Assembly (NCBI GenBank): GCA_001971685.1
Contig: CP019326.1
Coordinates: 3,720,001 to 3,784,000 of the forward strand
DNA length: 64,000 nucleotides
Source: Halomonas sp. 1513
GTDB lineage: Bacteria; Pseudomonadota; Gammaproteobacteria; Pseudomonadales; Halomonadaceae
Reading direction: 5' to 3'
The notes under the pieces were generated by a model. It had not been told where the DNA came from. It ran no database searches and saw nothing but the letters and a program-made list of their open reading frames with translations. Both the position numbers and the translations under genes were made by a program. This document shows, in pieces, positions 30,601 through 35,925 of the stretch (positions are counted from its first letter, which is position 1; each line of letters opens with the position of its first letter).

Positions 30601-30832
30601 CGTATAGGGGCTGATTGGCGTCGAGGTCGGAGGTCATCAATACAACCTGGCCACCTACAATCAAAGTGGGGTCTAGGCCATCTGCAAAGACGATCTGCAC
30701 ACGAGCATTGTCAGAAGTTACGAGCGTTTCGCCTTCTTGCAAGGTGTCACCAACACGGAGGTCGCGAAGATTGCCATCGGCGTCACGCGCCCAAGCCTGG
30801 CCAATGATGGAAATGACTGTTGCAATAGGCAT
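15647..30832 (-). CDS. Giant retention-module/RTX adhesin (LapA-like, type I secreted)
   Basis: A 5061-residue surface adhesin. Residues 1-140 form a retention module (MPIATVISIIGQAWARDADG; LRVGDTLQEGETLVTSDNAR; FVRLARINE) of the LapA type, which holds the protein in the outer membrane until LapG-type proteolysis. Residues about 182-4148 are tandem Ig-like domains in 386-residue four-domain blocks. They are followed by divergent Ig-like domains, a unique region, RTX nonapeptides near 4910-4950 (GSSGNDVLVGGAGNDVLIGG) and a C-terminal type I secretion signal region. The canonical T-A-A-G cleavage motif is absent; LASAGGEGG stands in its place. GGAG precedes the ATG by 7 bases. No LapBCE exporter or LapD/LapG genes are in the window. 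Confidence 0.92.
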   Translation of the reverse strand: MPIATVISIIGQAWARDADGNLRDLRVGDTLQEGETLVTSDNARVQIVFADGLDPTLIVGGQVVLMTSDLDANQPLYAEDLSVLDVDLQALLAAIEEGDDDFLDVLLAPLASAGGEGGIGGGHDFVRLARINEHFDPLAFDFEAGTQGGEPVIGATATDNIFNDITTQAISELETTPPSSSVDTTAPNAPSVTIADGDGFITEDEITDDQVEVRIGLAGTGAEAGDTLTVNGLDIVLTPADIDAGEVVTFLAAPGNGLSLEVSATLTDAAGNTSAAGTANAVVDTIAPELSVDAQGSINDTTPVISGSSDELGATVSVVVTDANGDAQTLTAVVQADGTWSVVVDAPLAEGEYTVVASVTDAAGNTATASQTGILDITAPALSVDAQGSINDTTPVISGSSDEIGATVTVVVTDANGVTQTLTAVVQPDGTWSVEVPTALAEGAYTVEASVTDGSGNTATASQTGILDITAPSAPSVTIADGDGFITDDEIINAQVEVVIGLAGTGAEAGDTLTVNGTAIELSQANIDAGSVLVPLAAPAEGETLTVSATLTDAAGNTSAAGTASAVVDTTAPNAPSVTIADGDGFITEDEITDDQVEVRIGLAGTGAEAGDTLTVNGLDIVLTPADIDAGEVVTFLAAPGNGLSLEVSATLTDAAGNTSAAGTANAVVDTIAPELSVDAQGSINDTTPVISGSSDELGATVSVVVTDANGDAQTLTAVVQADGTWSVVVDAPLAEGEYTVVASVTDAAGNTATASQTGILDITAPALSVDAQGSINDTTPVISGSSDEIGATVTVVVTDANGVTQTLTAVVQPDGTWSVEVPTALAEGAYTVEASVTDGSGNTATASQTGILDITAPSAPSVTIADGDGFITDDEIINAQVEVVIGLAGTGAEAGDTLTVNGTAIELSQANIDAGSVLVPLAAPAEGETLTVSATLTDAAGNTSAAGTASAVVDTTAPNAPSVTIADGDGFITEDEITDDQVEVRIGLAGTGAEAGDTLTVNGLDIVLTPADIDAGEVVTFLAAPGNGLSLEVSATLTDAAGNTSAAGTANAVVDTIAPELSVDAQGSINDTTPVISGSSDELGATVSVVVTDANGDAQTLTAVVQADGTWSVVVDAPLAEGEYTVVASVTDAAGNTATASQTGILDITAPALSVDAQGSINDTTPVISGSSDEIGATVTVVVTDANGVTQTLTAVVQPDGTWSVEVPTALAEGAYTVEASVTDGSGNTATASQTGILDITAPSAPSVTIADGDGFITDDEIINAQVEVVIGLAGTGAEAGDTLTVNGTAIELSQANIDAGSVLVPLAAPAEGETLTVSATLTDAAGNTSAAGTASAVVDTTAPNAPSVTIADGDGFITEDEITDDQVEVRIGLAGTGAEAGDTLTVNGLDIVLTPADIDAGEVVTFLAAPGNGLSLEVSATLTDAAGNTSAAGTANAVVDTIAPELSVDAQGSINDTTPVISGSSDELGATVSVVVTDANGDAQTLTAVVQADGTWSVVVDAPLAEGEYTVVASVTDAAGNTATASQTGILDITAPALSVDAQGSINDTTPVISGSSDEIGATVTVVVTDANGVTQTLTAVVQPDGTWSVEVPTALAEGAYTVEASVTDGSGNTATASQTGILDITAPSAPSVTIADGDGFITDDEIINAQVEVVIGLAGTGAEAGDTLTVNGTAIELSQANIDAGSVLVPLAAPAEGETLTVSATLTDAAGNTSAAGTASAVVDTTAPNAPSVTIADGDGFITEDEITDDQVEVRIGLAGTGAEAGDTLTVNGLDIVLTPADIDAGEVVTFLAAPGNGLSLEVSATLTDAAGNTSAAGTANAVVDTIAPELSVDAQGSINDTTPVISGSSDELGATVSVVVTDANGDAQTLTAVVQADGTWSVVVDAPLAEGEYTVVASVTDAAGNTATASQTGILDITAPALSVDAQGSINDTTPVISGSSDEIGATVTVVVTDANGVTQTLTAVVQPDGTWSVEVPTALAEGAYTVEASVTDGSGNTATASQTGILDITAPSAPSVTIADGDGFITDDEIINAQVEVVIGLAGTGAEAGDTLTVNGTAIELSQANIDAGSVLVPLAAPAEGETLTVSATLTDAAGNTSAAGTASAVVDTTAPNAPSVTIADGDGFITEDEITDDQVEVRIGLAGTGAEAGDTLTVNGLDIVLTPADIDAGEVVTFLAAPGNGLSLEVSATLTDAAGNTSAAGTANAVVDTIAPELSVDAQGSINDTTPVISGSSDELGATVSVVVTDANGDAQTLTAVVQADGTWSVVVDAPLAEGEYTVVASVTDAAGNTATASQTGILDITAPALSVDAQGSINDTTPVISGSSDEIGATVTVVVTDANGVTQTLTAVVQPDGTWSVEVPTALAEGAYTVEASVTDGSGNTATASQTGILDITAPSAPSVTIADGDGFITDDEIINAQVEVVIGLAGTGAEAGDTLTVNGTAIELSQANIDAGSVLVPLAAPAEGETLTVSATLTDAAGNTSAAGTASAVVDTTAPNAPSVTIADGDGFITEDEITDDQVEVRIGLAGTGAEAGDTLTVNGLDIVLTPADIDAGEVVTFLAAPGNGLSLEVSATLTDAAGNTSAAGTANAVVDTIAPELSVDAQGSINDTTPVISGSSDELGATVSVVVTDANGDAQTLTAVVQADGTWSVVVDAPLAEGEYTVVASVTDAAGNTATASQTGILDITAPALSVDAQGSINDTTPVISGSSDEIGATVTVVVTDANGVTQTLTAVVQPDGTWSVEVPTALAEGAYTVEASVTDGSGNTATASQTGILDITAPSAPSVTIADGDGFITDDEIINAQVEVVIGLAGTGAEAGDTLTVNGTAIELSQANIDAGSVLVPLAAPAEGETLTVSATLTDAAGNTSAAGTASAVVDTTAPNAPSVTIADGDGFITEDEITDDQVEVRIGLAGTGAEAGDTLTVNGLDIVLTPADIDAGEVVTFLAAPGNGLSLEVSATLTDAAGNTSAAGTANAVVDTIAPELSVDAQGSINDTTPVISGSSDELGATVSVVVTDANGDAQTLTAVVQADGTWSVVVDAPLAEGEYTVVASVTDAAGNTATASQTGILDITAPALSVDAQGSINDTTPVISGSSDEIGATVTVVVTDANGVTQTLTAVVQPDGTWSVEVPTALAEGAYTVEASVTDGSGNTATASQTGILDITAPSAPSVTIADGDGFITDDEIINAQVEVVIGLAGTGAEAGDTLTVNGTAIELSQANIDAGSVLVPLAAPAEGETLTVSATLTDAAGNTSAAGTASAVVDTTAPNAPSVTIADGDGFITEDEITDDQVEVRIGLAGTGAEAGDTLTVNGLDIVLTPADIDAGEVVTFLAAPGNGLSLEVSATLTDAAGNTSAAGTANAVVDTIAPELSVDAQGSINDTTPVISGSSDELGATVSVVVTDANGDAQTLTAVVQADGTWSVVVDAPLAEGEYTVVASVTDAAGNTATASQTGILDITAPALSVDAQGSINDTTPVISGSSDEIGATVTVVVTDANGVTQTLTAVVQPDGTWSVEVPTALAEGAYTVEASVTDGSGNTATASQTGILDITAPSAPSVTIADGDGFITDDEIINAQVEVVIGLAGTGAEAGDTLTVNGTAIELSQANIDAGSVLVPLAAPAEGETLTVSATLTDAAGNTSAAGTASAVVDTTAPNAPSVTIADGDGFITEDEITDDQVEVRIGLAGTGAEAGDTLTVNGLDIVLTPADIDAGEVVTFLAAPGNGLSLEVSATLTDAAGNTSAAGTANAVVDTIAPELSVDAQGSINDTTPVISGSSDELGATVSVVVTDANGDAQTLTAVVQADGTWSVVVDAPLAEGEYTVVASVTDAAGNTATASQTGILDITAPALSVDAQGSINDTTPVISGSSDEIGATVTVVVTDANGVTQTLTAVVQPDGTWSVEVPTALAEGAYTVEASVTDGSGNTATASQTGILDITAPSAPSVTIADGDGFITDDEIINAQVEVVIGLAGTGAEAGDTLTVNGTAIELSQANIDAGSVLVPLAAPAEGETLTVSATLTDAAGNTSAAGTASAVVDTTAPNAPSVTIADGDGFITEDEITDDQVEVRIGLAGTGAEAGDTLTVNGLDIVLTPADIDAGEVVTFLAAPGNGLSLEVSATLTDAAGNTSAAGTANAVVDTIAPNAPSVTIGTGGAFINADDIDADGNVSVTIGLAGTNAVAGDTLTVNGTTIELTQAEIDEGSVLVPLIAPVDGERLTVSASLTDAAGNTSAAGTADAVVDTIAPNAPNVTIANGDGFITDDEIINDQVNIIISLANTGAVAGNILTVNGTDIVLTDDQITAGEVLTFLVAPADGDTLTVSATLTDAAGNTSEAGTASAVVDTTAPGEEEDDGNSIAFDDADGLINDSEQTNVTFSGTLEDGASIVSIVIRDGLGNSVTVAASDITVEDNIITVAGQDLSGLSDGGLIVIMTVTDAAGNQGAVNDTATLITTLPSITNLVASGDVRVYEAFLEGGTQVGAGSTLDQNWFGVSSVVGIASVAVAGMLMSGSAVEDDGFVLLDKVNLQNLSVDSPVVIVTAEGNVLRLTGFNAETGRVDYEFELIEAITHPEGTVARNTLDKARIDVIVTDNAGNAAGSSINVIIVDDAPVIANTQNAILSVEQGSVLSANLGIQVGADSDGAAVTNISLTTNSAGQILVRYSDPILGTVQKPMTVDNGDALTYSFVNGVLAASTSDGRPAFEIRVDLETGDYTIEVLAEIDAAVLRFLNMSPETGGNRPTAIFGNPLLSTLEFLATGIGGNVNYSANTIWVGPGGRISAGETLRLNFRDPTTQQRVELAEVVVTTSGRSQWVAYLDGVEVGRGVGQTTTTTTIRAEDLPNGGSYFDRIDFIGTSTGYSISNVGGTYLDPSVDFVLDTRVTVEDGDGDAVTLGLGLTFSADSNFVGTAGDEVILGSSGNDVLVGGAGNDVLIGGAGNDILTGGFGDDVFKWNFGDQGVVGTAATDRVTDFSRGDNVLDIADLLQGENAGSISIEEINNFVFAQQSGNNVVLNINSSGNINPTGSNPDQVIVLENYSMSGATSQQFINQLLLDEKLNIE
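18391..30289 (-). repeat. About 10.3 tandem copies of a 1158-bp unit inside the adhesin
   Basis: The unit repeats with a strict 1158-bp period. Equivalent positions fall at 18633, 19791, 20949, 22107 and so on to 30213. Each unit encodes four Ig-like domains (about 99, 92, 93 and 102 residues, starting VDTTAP, VDTIAP, LDITAP and LDITAP). Translations in the coding frame and in two antisense frames are identical between units, so the copies are identical or nearly so at the DNA level. 1158 is divisible by 3, so copy-number change keeps the frame. Right boundary: divergence after GTGTCGAC at 30289. Left boundary: GCGCAATGG at 18391. Confidence 0.93.
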
Positions 30833-31133
30833 GATGGGCTCCAGGCGTGATGATCTTGGTTAGCGTCGCGTCGATGGCCACTGCCATGCGAAAGAACACA
30901 ACCGAAAAAATTTTGAGAGAAAAACAATAGGAAAAAATGAGCTTGACAAGTATTGTACCAATGGCCAATACAAAAGTATGAGAAGGAGTAGCTATATGGT
31001 GTAATTAATTCGTAATTTCGGCACCGCTGAATGAAGACAACCTACTGAATTACATGATGATATAGCTGAACCAGCCATTCATCCGTACCAATCCATGCCC
31101 AACCTCCAGCTCCGTGCCAGTGGTCGCACCCTC
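30833..31133. other. Non-coding region upstream of the adhesin
   Basis: No gene is visible. The stretch 30900-31030 is strongly AT-rich and probably contains the adhesin promoter, but I could not place a convincing minus-strand -35/-10 pair. On the plus strand there is a TTGACA at about 30943 and an AAGGAG followed by the two-codon frame ATG-GTG-TAA near 30995, perhaps the remains of a lost gene. Confidence 0.4.
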
Positions 31134-31267
31134 TGAACTGAACCGGTCCCCGAAATTCGGGCCAGGCGCTAAGCTCTGATCAGACCGACCAGGAGAGCCT
31201 GATCATGAGCAGGAAAAGACGGCAATACAGCGGTGACTTCAAGACCAAGGTAGCCCTCGCTGCCTTG
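31134..31267 (+). mobile_element. 5' fragment of a second IS3-family element
   Basis: Begins TGAACTGAACCGGTCCCCG, a typical IS3-type left end. It contains the first 22 codons of an orfA (ATG at 31205, MSRKRRQYSGDFKTKVALAA) behind AGGAGAG. It is cut at about 31267, where the IS1380-type sequence begins; the rest of the element is missing. Confidence 0.65.
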
Positions 31268-32447
31268 AACCCGGCTTATTCAAGAGGCCGAGCTAAAAAT
31301 GAAGATGGCGATTGATTTTCTCTTGTAGAATCAGGATGTTCCTGCCAGAACACGATCCAAGAGGACCACTCGCCATGGGTGAAAGCCTATCCACCTGGAC
31401 GCCCTCCTGCAACGGCTCTGTCCGTGTCGAGCTGAGCGGCCAGCGAACCACCAGTGACAGCGGTGCTCTGCTGCTGCGCGAAGCCCTCGACCGTAGCGGC
31501 GCGATTGAGGCGCTCGAAGACAACCTGGTTGATCCGCGCCACTCGCTGGCCAGCGAGCTGCGCGCGGGACAACGCCCCTGGTCCAGGACCGGCCCTCTCA
31601 AGCCACGCTGTCGAGGTTGCTGACCTGCCTCGGCCGTGACGACAACATCGATTCCGTGCACGAAGGCCTGCTGCGACTGGTGACCTGGCGCCTGACCGCG
31701 CTGAAGAACGGTGAGCGTCCCAAGCAGCTGACGCGGGACAATGACGGCCTGCCGATCGAGGTCCACGGCCACCAGGACGGCTCGGCCTATCATGGCCTGT
31801 ACGGTGCACGGATCTATTCGCCGCTGGTCGCCTCGCTGGCTGAGACCGGCTACATGGTGGGCGGCCTGCTACGCGAGGGCAACGCCGGCCCGGCCGAAAA
31901 CGCCGACACCTGGATCCCCCATCTGGTGCACCGCCTCAATGAGAGCACCGGGGCTCACGTGCGGGTGCGCATCGATGCCGGTTTCACTGACAACGACACG
32001 CTGGAGGCGCTGGAAGCGCGCGGCATCGAGCACCTGGGGCGGCTGCGCAGCCACAAAGGCCTGCAAGCGCTGGCGGCGCCGCACCTGAAGCGACCCCGCG
32101 GCCGCCCGCCCGGGCAACCTCGGGAATGGTGCCACGACCTGGAGTAGCAAGTCGGCACCTGGCCGACGCCACGGCGCGTGGTGCTGGTGGTCCAGGAACG
32201 CCCCGATGATCTGCTGCTGCATGCCTTCTTCCTGGTCACCAACATCGGCAAGTTCGACTGGCCGCCCGAGAAGGTTCTGGCGCTCTATCTCAAGCGCGGC
32301 AGCGCCGAGGCGCATATGGGCGAGGTGAAGTCGGCTCTCGACGTGCACCTCTCGTCGACCGATCGCGGCGCCTCTACCGTCCAAGACGTGATGGCGCGCA
32401 ACGAGATGAGCTTACTGCTGAGCCTCTATTCCTACCAAGTTCTGCAT
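31268..32447 (+). mobile_element. Decayed IS1380-family element
   Basis: Left limit placed at ACCCGGCTTATTC, where the IS3 orfA frame is broken. The right side is replaced by the left end of another IS3-family element at 32448. The transposase inside is disrupted. No right inverted end survives. Confidence 0.6.
31375..32447 (+). pseudogene. IS1380-family transposase, disrupted
   Basis: Three pieces together resemble an IS1380 transposase. 31375-31623 (MGESLSTWTPSCNG; RTTSDSGALLLREALDRSGA) is the N-terminus. 31617-32147 (IEVHGHQDGSAYHGLYGARI; RVRIDAGFTDNDTLEALEA) is the core with the D of the DDE triad. After an in-frame TAG at 32145 the same frame continues VVLVVQERPDDLLLHAFFL to the E-region KRGSAEAHMGEVKSALD. 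The first two pieces are out of frame, and the region normally between HSLAS and the core is partly deleted. The C-terminus is cut at SYQVLH by the next IS. Confidence 0.75.
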
Positions 32448-32510
32448 TGAATCGCCCCGGGTTTCGTAGACACCTCCAGGCCTTATACTGAAGGTACCCA
32501 GGAGGTCCCC

Positions 32511-32789
32511 ATGAGCCGTCAACGATACACCGAAGAATTCAGGATCGAAGCCGTCAAGCAAGTGACGGAGCGGGGCCATCCCGTCAGCGAAGTCGCCGCC
32601 CGGCTGGGCGTGTCCGCCCACAGCCTGTATCAATGGATGAAGCGCTATGCCAAGCCTGCTGAACAACGCCAGCGGGATGATGACCTTCAGGCTGAGAACC
32701 GTCGTTTGAAGGCCGAGCTGAAGCGTGTATCAGAAGAGCGAGATATACTAAAAAAGGCCACCGCGTACTTCGCCAGGGAGTCCGACTGA
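32511..32789 (+). CDS. IS3-family transposase OrfA
   Basis: A 92-residue helix-turn-helix protein (YTEEFRIEAVKQVTERGHPV; VSAHSLYQWMKRY) with a coiled C-terminus (LQAENRRLKAELKRVSEERD) ending KKATAYFARESD, typical of the IS3 group. AGGAGG lies 6 bases before the ATG. Intact, but its partner orfB is split. Confidence 0.85.
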   Translation: MSRQRYTEEFRIEAVKQVTERGHPVSEVAARLGVSAHSLYQWMKRYAKPAEQRQRDDDLQAENRRLKAELKRVSEERDILKKATAYFARESD

Positions 32790-33364
32790 AGTACGTGTTT
32801 ATTCAAGACCATGCGGACCAATATTCGGTGCGGCGGCTGTGCAGCATCATGGCGGTACATCCCAGCGGTTACTATGCCTGGTGCCGTAACGCTATGTCTG
32901 ACCGGGTTCGAGACGATCAGCGCCTTCTGGGGCTGATCAAGCACGCCTGGCTCGAGAGCGGCAGCATCTACGGCTACCGCAAGGTCCATCAGGACCTGCG
33001 AGAGATCGGCGAAGCCTGTGGTAAGCACCGTGTCGCTCGCCTGATGCGCCGGGAAGGCCTACGCTCACAGACCGGTTATCGGCGCCGCCCTGGCTGCTAT
33101 GGCGGTAAACCGGCGGTGGTATCACCCAACCACCTGGATCGTCAGTTTGACGTGGCGGCGCCCAATGTTGCTTGGGTCACCGATATCACCTACATCCGCA
33201 CTTACGAGGGCTGGCTCTACTTATCGGTGGTCATCGACCTGTTCTCTCGGCAGGTGGTCGGCTGGTCGATGAAGCCTCGCATGACCACTGACTTGCCATT
33301 GGATGCCTTGCTCGCGGCGGTCTGGCGACGAAAGCCGCAAGGGTTCGTGGTAGTGCATTCGGAT

Positions 33365-33658
33365 AGTATGACTACTAAGGGCCAGGTGTTCGTGGATTGA
33401 CCTGTCTTTCACAATGAACGACGTATCCTGAAAGACCTGGTGCCGTGATGGTTTTCGGGTTTCCTGACCCCCACTCCGATCGACCTGGGTTGAGTGTCTT
33501 TCCCTGGACCCGTCGGTGATCCGAAAGCCTTGGCGGCTAGGTTTCGCCTCGTCGAAGCATGTGACTCAAGAAGGGCCTGACAGCCTGTCTCGTTACTGTC
33601 GTGTCCAAGCTATCGAACTCGGTGAAGCCACCCTGAACTGATAGTCTGGAGACCCGCC
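33365..33658 (+). ncRNA. Candidate IS110 bridge-RNA region
   Basis: 294 bp without coding character between the IS left end and the transposase. Short hairpins are present, for example GTCTTTC (33404-33410) with GAAAGAC (33430-33436). In IS110-group elements such as IS621 this region gives the bispecific bridge RNA that recognises donor and target. Target and donor loops cannot be assigned by eye. Confidence 0.4.
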
Positions 33659-34738
33659 ATAAACCAGCAACGCAGTGATCGCTCTGTCATTGTCGGTGGC
33701 GTTGATACGCATAAGGATCTGCATGTAGCCGCCGTTGTGGATGATTATGACCGCCTGCTTGGCACCGCCAGCTTTCCTACCACCCGGCATGGCTACAAGA
33801 CCATGCTCGTCTGGATGCGCAGCTTCGGTAAGGTTAGCCGAGTGGGCGTCGAGTGCACCGGCACCTATGGGGCTGGCTTACTGCGCTATTTACAGCGCGC
33901 AGGCATCACCACGCTGGAAGTCACCACCCCCGACAAGACCGTGCGTCGTAAACGTGGCAAGGACGATACCCTTGATGCAGAGAATGCCGCCCACGCAGCC
34001 TACGCGGGTATTCGCACCGTCACCCCGAAGACCCGAGACGGCATGATTGAGGCCCTGCGCGTGCTGAAGGTTTGCCGGAAAACCGCCGTAGCCGCTCGTC
34101 GTGTGGCACTCCAGATGATCCAGACCCAGGTGATTTCTGCACCAGAGGATCTACGCGACCTGCTGAGGAACCTGACACGAATGCAGTTGATACGCACGCT
34201 GGCCTCCTGGCGGCCGGATCTGAGCGGTTACCGGGACGTCACGATGGCGTACCGCATCGCCTTGAAATCTCTGGCGCGTCGTTATCTGGAATTGCACGAC
34301 GAGATCGCCGATCTGGATGTCATGATCAAGGCTATCGTCGATGAGTTGGCACCTGAGCTGTTGTCACGGGTTGCGGTAGGCTACGAGTCGTCGGCACAGC
34401 TACTGATCACAGCCGGCGACAATCCGGACCGCCTAGGTTCAGAAGCCAGCTTTGCGGCGCTATGTGGTGTTAGCCCCATTCCCGCCTCATCAGGCAAGAC
34501 ACAGCGACACAGACTGAACCGGGGCGGCGATCGGGCCGCCAATAGTGCGCTGCATATCATTGCCATCGGGCGACTACGCCTTGATGCCACCACCCAGGCC
34601 TACGTCGCACGGCGGGTGGCGGAAGGCCACTCCAAGCTGGAAGCTATCCGGTGCCTGAAACGCTATATTGCTCGGGAACTATACTATGTGCTGCGCAACC
34701 GCCATCGAGAGATCCATAAGGTACAAATCGCCACTTGA
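33659..34738 (+). CDS. IS110-family DEDD transposase (start codon lost or unusual)
   Basis: About 360 residues. The RuvC-like DEDD centre is visible: D in VGGVDTHKDLH, E in VGVECTGTYG, and two D in RGKDDTLDAENAAH. The C-terminal Tnp domain has SPIPASSGKTQRHRLNRGG, containing the catalytic serine region. The conserved VGGVDTHKDLH lies upstream of the first normal start (GTG at 33737). No ATG, GTG or TTG exists in frame before it. The family-like N-terminus (xNQQRSDRSVIVGGVD) would begin with ATA at 33659, placed 8 bases after GGAG. Either ATA is used or the original ATG has mutated. Confidence 0.78.
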   Translation: MNQQRSDRSVIVGGVDTHKDLHVAAVVDDYDRLLGTASFPTTRHGYKTMLVWMRSFGKVSRVGVECTGTYGAGLLRYLQRAGITTLEVTTPDKTVRRKRGKDDTLDAENAAHAAYAGIRTVTPKTRDGMIEALRVLKVCRKTAVAARRVALQMIQTQVISAPEDLRDLLRNLTRMQLIRTLASWRPDLSGYRDVTMAYRIALKSLARRYLELHDEIADLDVMIKAIVDELAPELLSRVAVGYESSAQLLITAGDNPDRLGSEASFAALCGVSPIPASSGKTQRHRLNRGGDRAANSALHIIAIGRLRLDATTQAYVARRVAEGHSKLEAIRCLKRYIARELYYVLRNRHREIHKVQIAT

Positions 34739-35069
34739 CACTTAGAAGGGCGTCCAAGGCAGTCAGTTCAGCAGCACGGACTGGCAGAGTTTTCTGAAGG
34801 CCCATCACCTGGTGGGCAGCATGAGCCGTCGCGGTAACTGCCACGATAACGCCGTTGCCGAAAGCTTCTTCCAGCTCCTCAAGCGGGAGCGGATCAAGCG
34901 GCAGATCTATTCGACGCGGGAAGCCGCCAAGAGCGATGTGTTCGATTATATTGAGATATTCTACAACCCAAGGCGCCGTCACAGCACGAGTGATGACCTG
35001 TCACCCATCGAGTACGAGCGACGCCATTTCCAGAGCCTGACGGGTGTCTAGAATATCCGGGGCGATTCA

Positions 35070-35491
35070 GTGTTTATCCGACCGCCGAGCCTGTCGCGGG
35101 GGATACTGCCGAGCGCGTCGCTTCGCTGATGTGGCGATGCCTGATGCCCCATGCTGTCCGCTTCTATCAGGAGCTGGACGACATCGAGGACAAAGCCCGC
35201 GCCGTCGCTGGGCTGATCCTGGCAAGGGGCTGGGAGCGCTTCACCGTCAAGCGTGACCTAGACCGCAACCTTCGCAATTCTCGCCGTTGGAAGCCGTGGG
35301 AGATGGACGAGACGATGCAGCGCCTTGAGTCGTTTGGATGGATCGTGCCAGAGGTGGGTAAGATCAACGACCGTGGCAAGCCTGCGGCCTATATGGTCAA
35401 TCCTGCTGTTCATGAGCGATTCGCCAAGGTTGCCGAGGACGAAAAGCGTCGTCGAGAGACAGTAGCAGAGATGATGCGAGATATTGCATAG
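35070..35491 (+). pseudogene. C-terminal part of a DUF3987-like phage replication protein
   Basis: An open frame with no start runs from the IS3 right end: ERVASLMWRCLMPHAVRFYQ, then ARAVAGLILARGWERFTVKR, LESFGWIVPEVGK and a TAG at 35491. It resembles the C-terminal helical and winged-helix end of DUF3987 proteins, primase/helicase-like proteins common in prophages and satellites. Everything before this, including any ATPase motif, is gone. An internal ATG at 35129 could start a 120-residue product, but that is probably not a real gene. Confidence 0.6.
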
Positions 35492-35510
35492 GGGCTTCGG
35501 CCCCTTTTTT
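35490..35510 (+). terminator. Intrinsic terminator after the DUF3987-like remnant
   Basis: AGGGGC-TTCG-GCCCCT stem with a UUCG-type tetraloop followed by TTTTTT; it overlaps the stop codon. Confidence 0.9.
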
Positions 35511-35526
35511 AGGCCTGTGATTCAAT

Positions 35527-35640
35527 ATGTCGTAAATGTCGTATGCGCGTACGTATAAAGAAAAGCGTTTACCCTACCCACTTTATATACGCCTATGTTC
35601 CTATAAATTCACTCGTGCCCGCATACGACAATGCCGACAT
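35527..35640. other. Nested dyad in the island spacer, candidate origin or regulatory structure
   Basis: Three pairs of inverted sequences are arranged concentrically: ATGTCG/CGACAT (35527, 35635), TGTCGTATGCG/CGCATACGACA (35537-35547, 35620-35630) and TATAAAG/CTTTATA (35554-35560, 35581-35587). The stretch is AT-rich. It follows a replication-gene remnant, so an element origin is possible; this is inference. Confidence 0.45.
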
Positions 35641-35925
35641 TTCTTTGTGGAGCGCCTACCCCGCCTCGCCAGTAATCCTTCTAGTGTGGTGGCAGTTGAC
35701 AGCGCCGCCGTGCCTACCACTACCCCATGCCACCCCGCCAACGCCTCGATTACCGCCCATTCGTCTCCACATACTGATTATTAATCAGTCTGTTTGATTC
35801 ACCATTATTCACTATAAATCAGGCACTTGTATCGTTTTGCGAAGGCTTTAAACTGTAGTTATCGGTAATTAGGTGCACATATGGGTGCACATCAATACCA
35901 AATACAATAGAGAAACCGCCGCGAT
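35641..35925. other. Intergenic region before the terminase genes
   Basis: A GC-normal part up to about 35760 (with an open but unconvincing reading frame) and an AT-rich part after that. It ends with two GGTGCACAT repeats at 35872 and 35884. It probably contains the promoter of the packaging module, but no clear -35/-10 could be fixed. Confidence 0.4.
35872..35892 (+). repeat. Paired GGTGCACAT motifs, left side of the packaging module
   Basis: GGTGCACAT occurs at 35872-35880 and 35884-35892, a 12-bp period. An inverted pair with the same period is at 39411-39430, the other end of the module. Confidence 0.6.

Larger units (their letters stand above)
33365..34754 (+). mobile_element. IS110-family element inserted in an IS3 orfB
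   Basis: About 1390 bp (ends certain to within two or so bases). There are no obvious terminal inverted repeats, as expected for IS110. It has a long 5' non-coding stretch (33365-33658), one transposase and a very short 3' tail (16 bp). That layout fits the IS110 subgroup, in which the bridge RNA is encoded before the transposase. Confidence 0.8.
32795..35051 (+). pseudogene. IS3-family transposase OrfB split by IS110
   Basis: The N-terminal part is 32795-33364, with PSGYYAWCRN, SIYGYRKVHQDL, the first catalytic D in VAWVTDITYI, and the second D at the end, VVVHSD. It resumes at 34755 with QGSQFSSTDWQSFL and contains the catalytic glutamate in CHDNAVAESFFQLLKRE, ending FQSLTGV. The IS110 insertion lies exactly between the HSD aspartate codon and the following glutamine codon. 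Joining the two parts would restore a full-length protein. Confidence 0.83.
32448..35069 (+). mobile_element. IS3-family element interrupted by an IS110 element
   Basis: Inverted ends TGAATCGCCCCGG...TAGACACC (32448-32474 and the complement at 35043-35069) define the element. Without the 1390-bp IS110 insert it would be about 1232 bp, normal for IS3. Flanking bases (CAT left, GTG right) show no target duplication, suggesting an adjacent deletion that removed the IS1380 3' end and the start of the phage gene beyond. Confidence 0.8.

Noticed and set aside
35543..35797. An 84-codon plus-strand frame before the terminase genes
   Set aside because: No ribosome-binding site, proline-rich low-complexity ending, and it overlaps the nested dyads.
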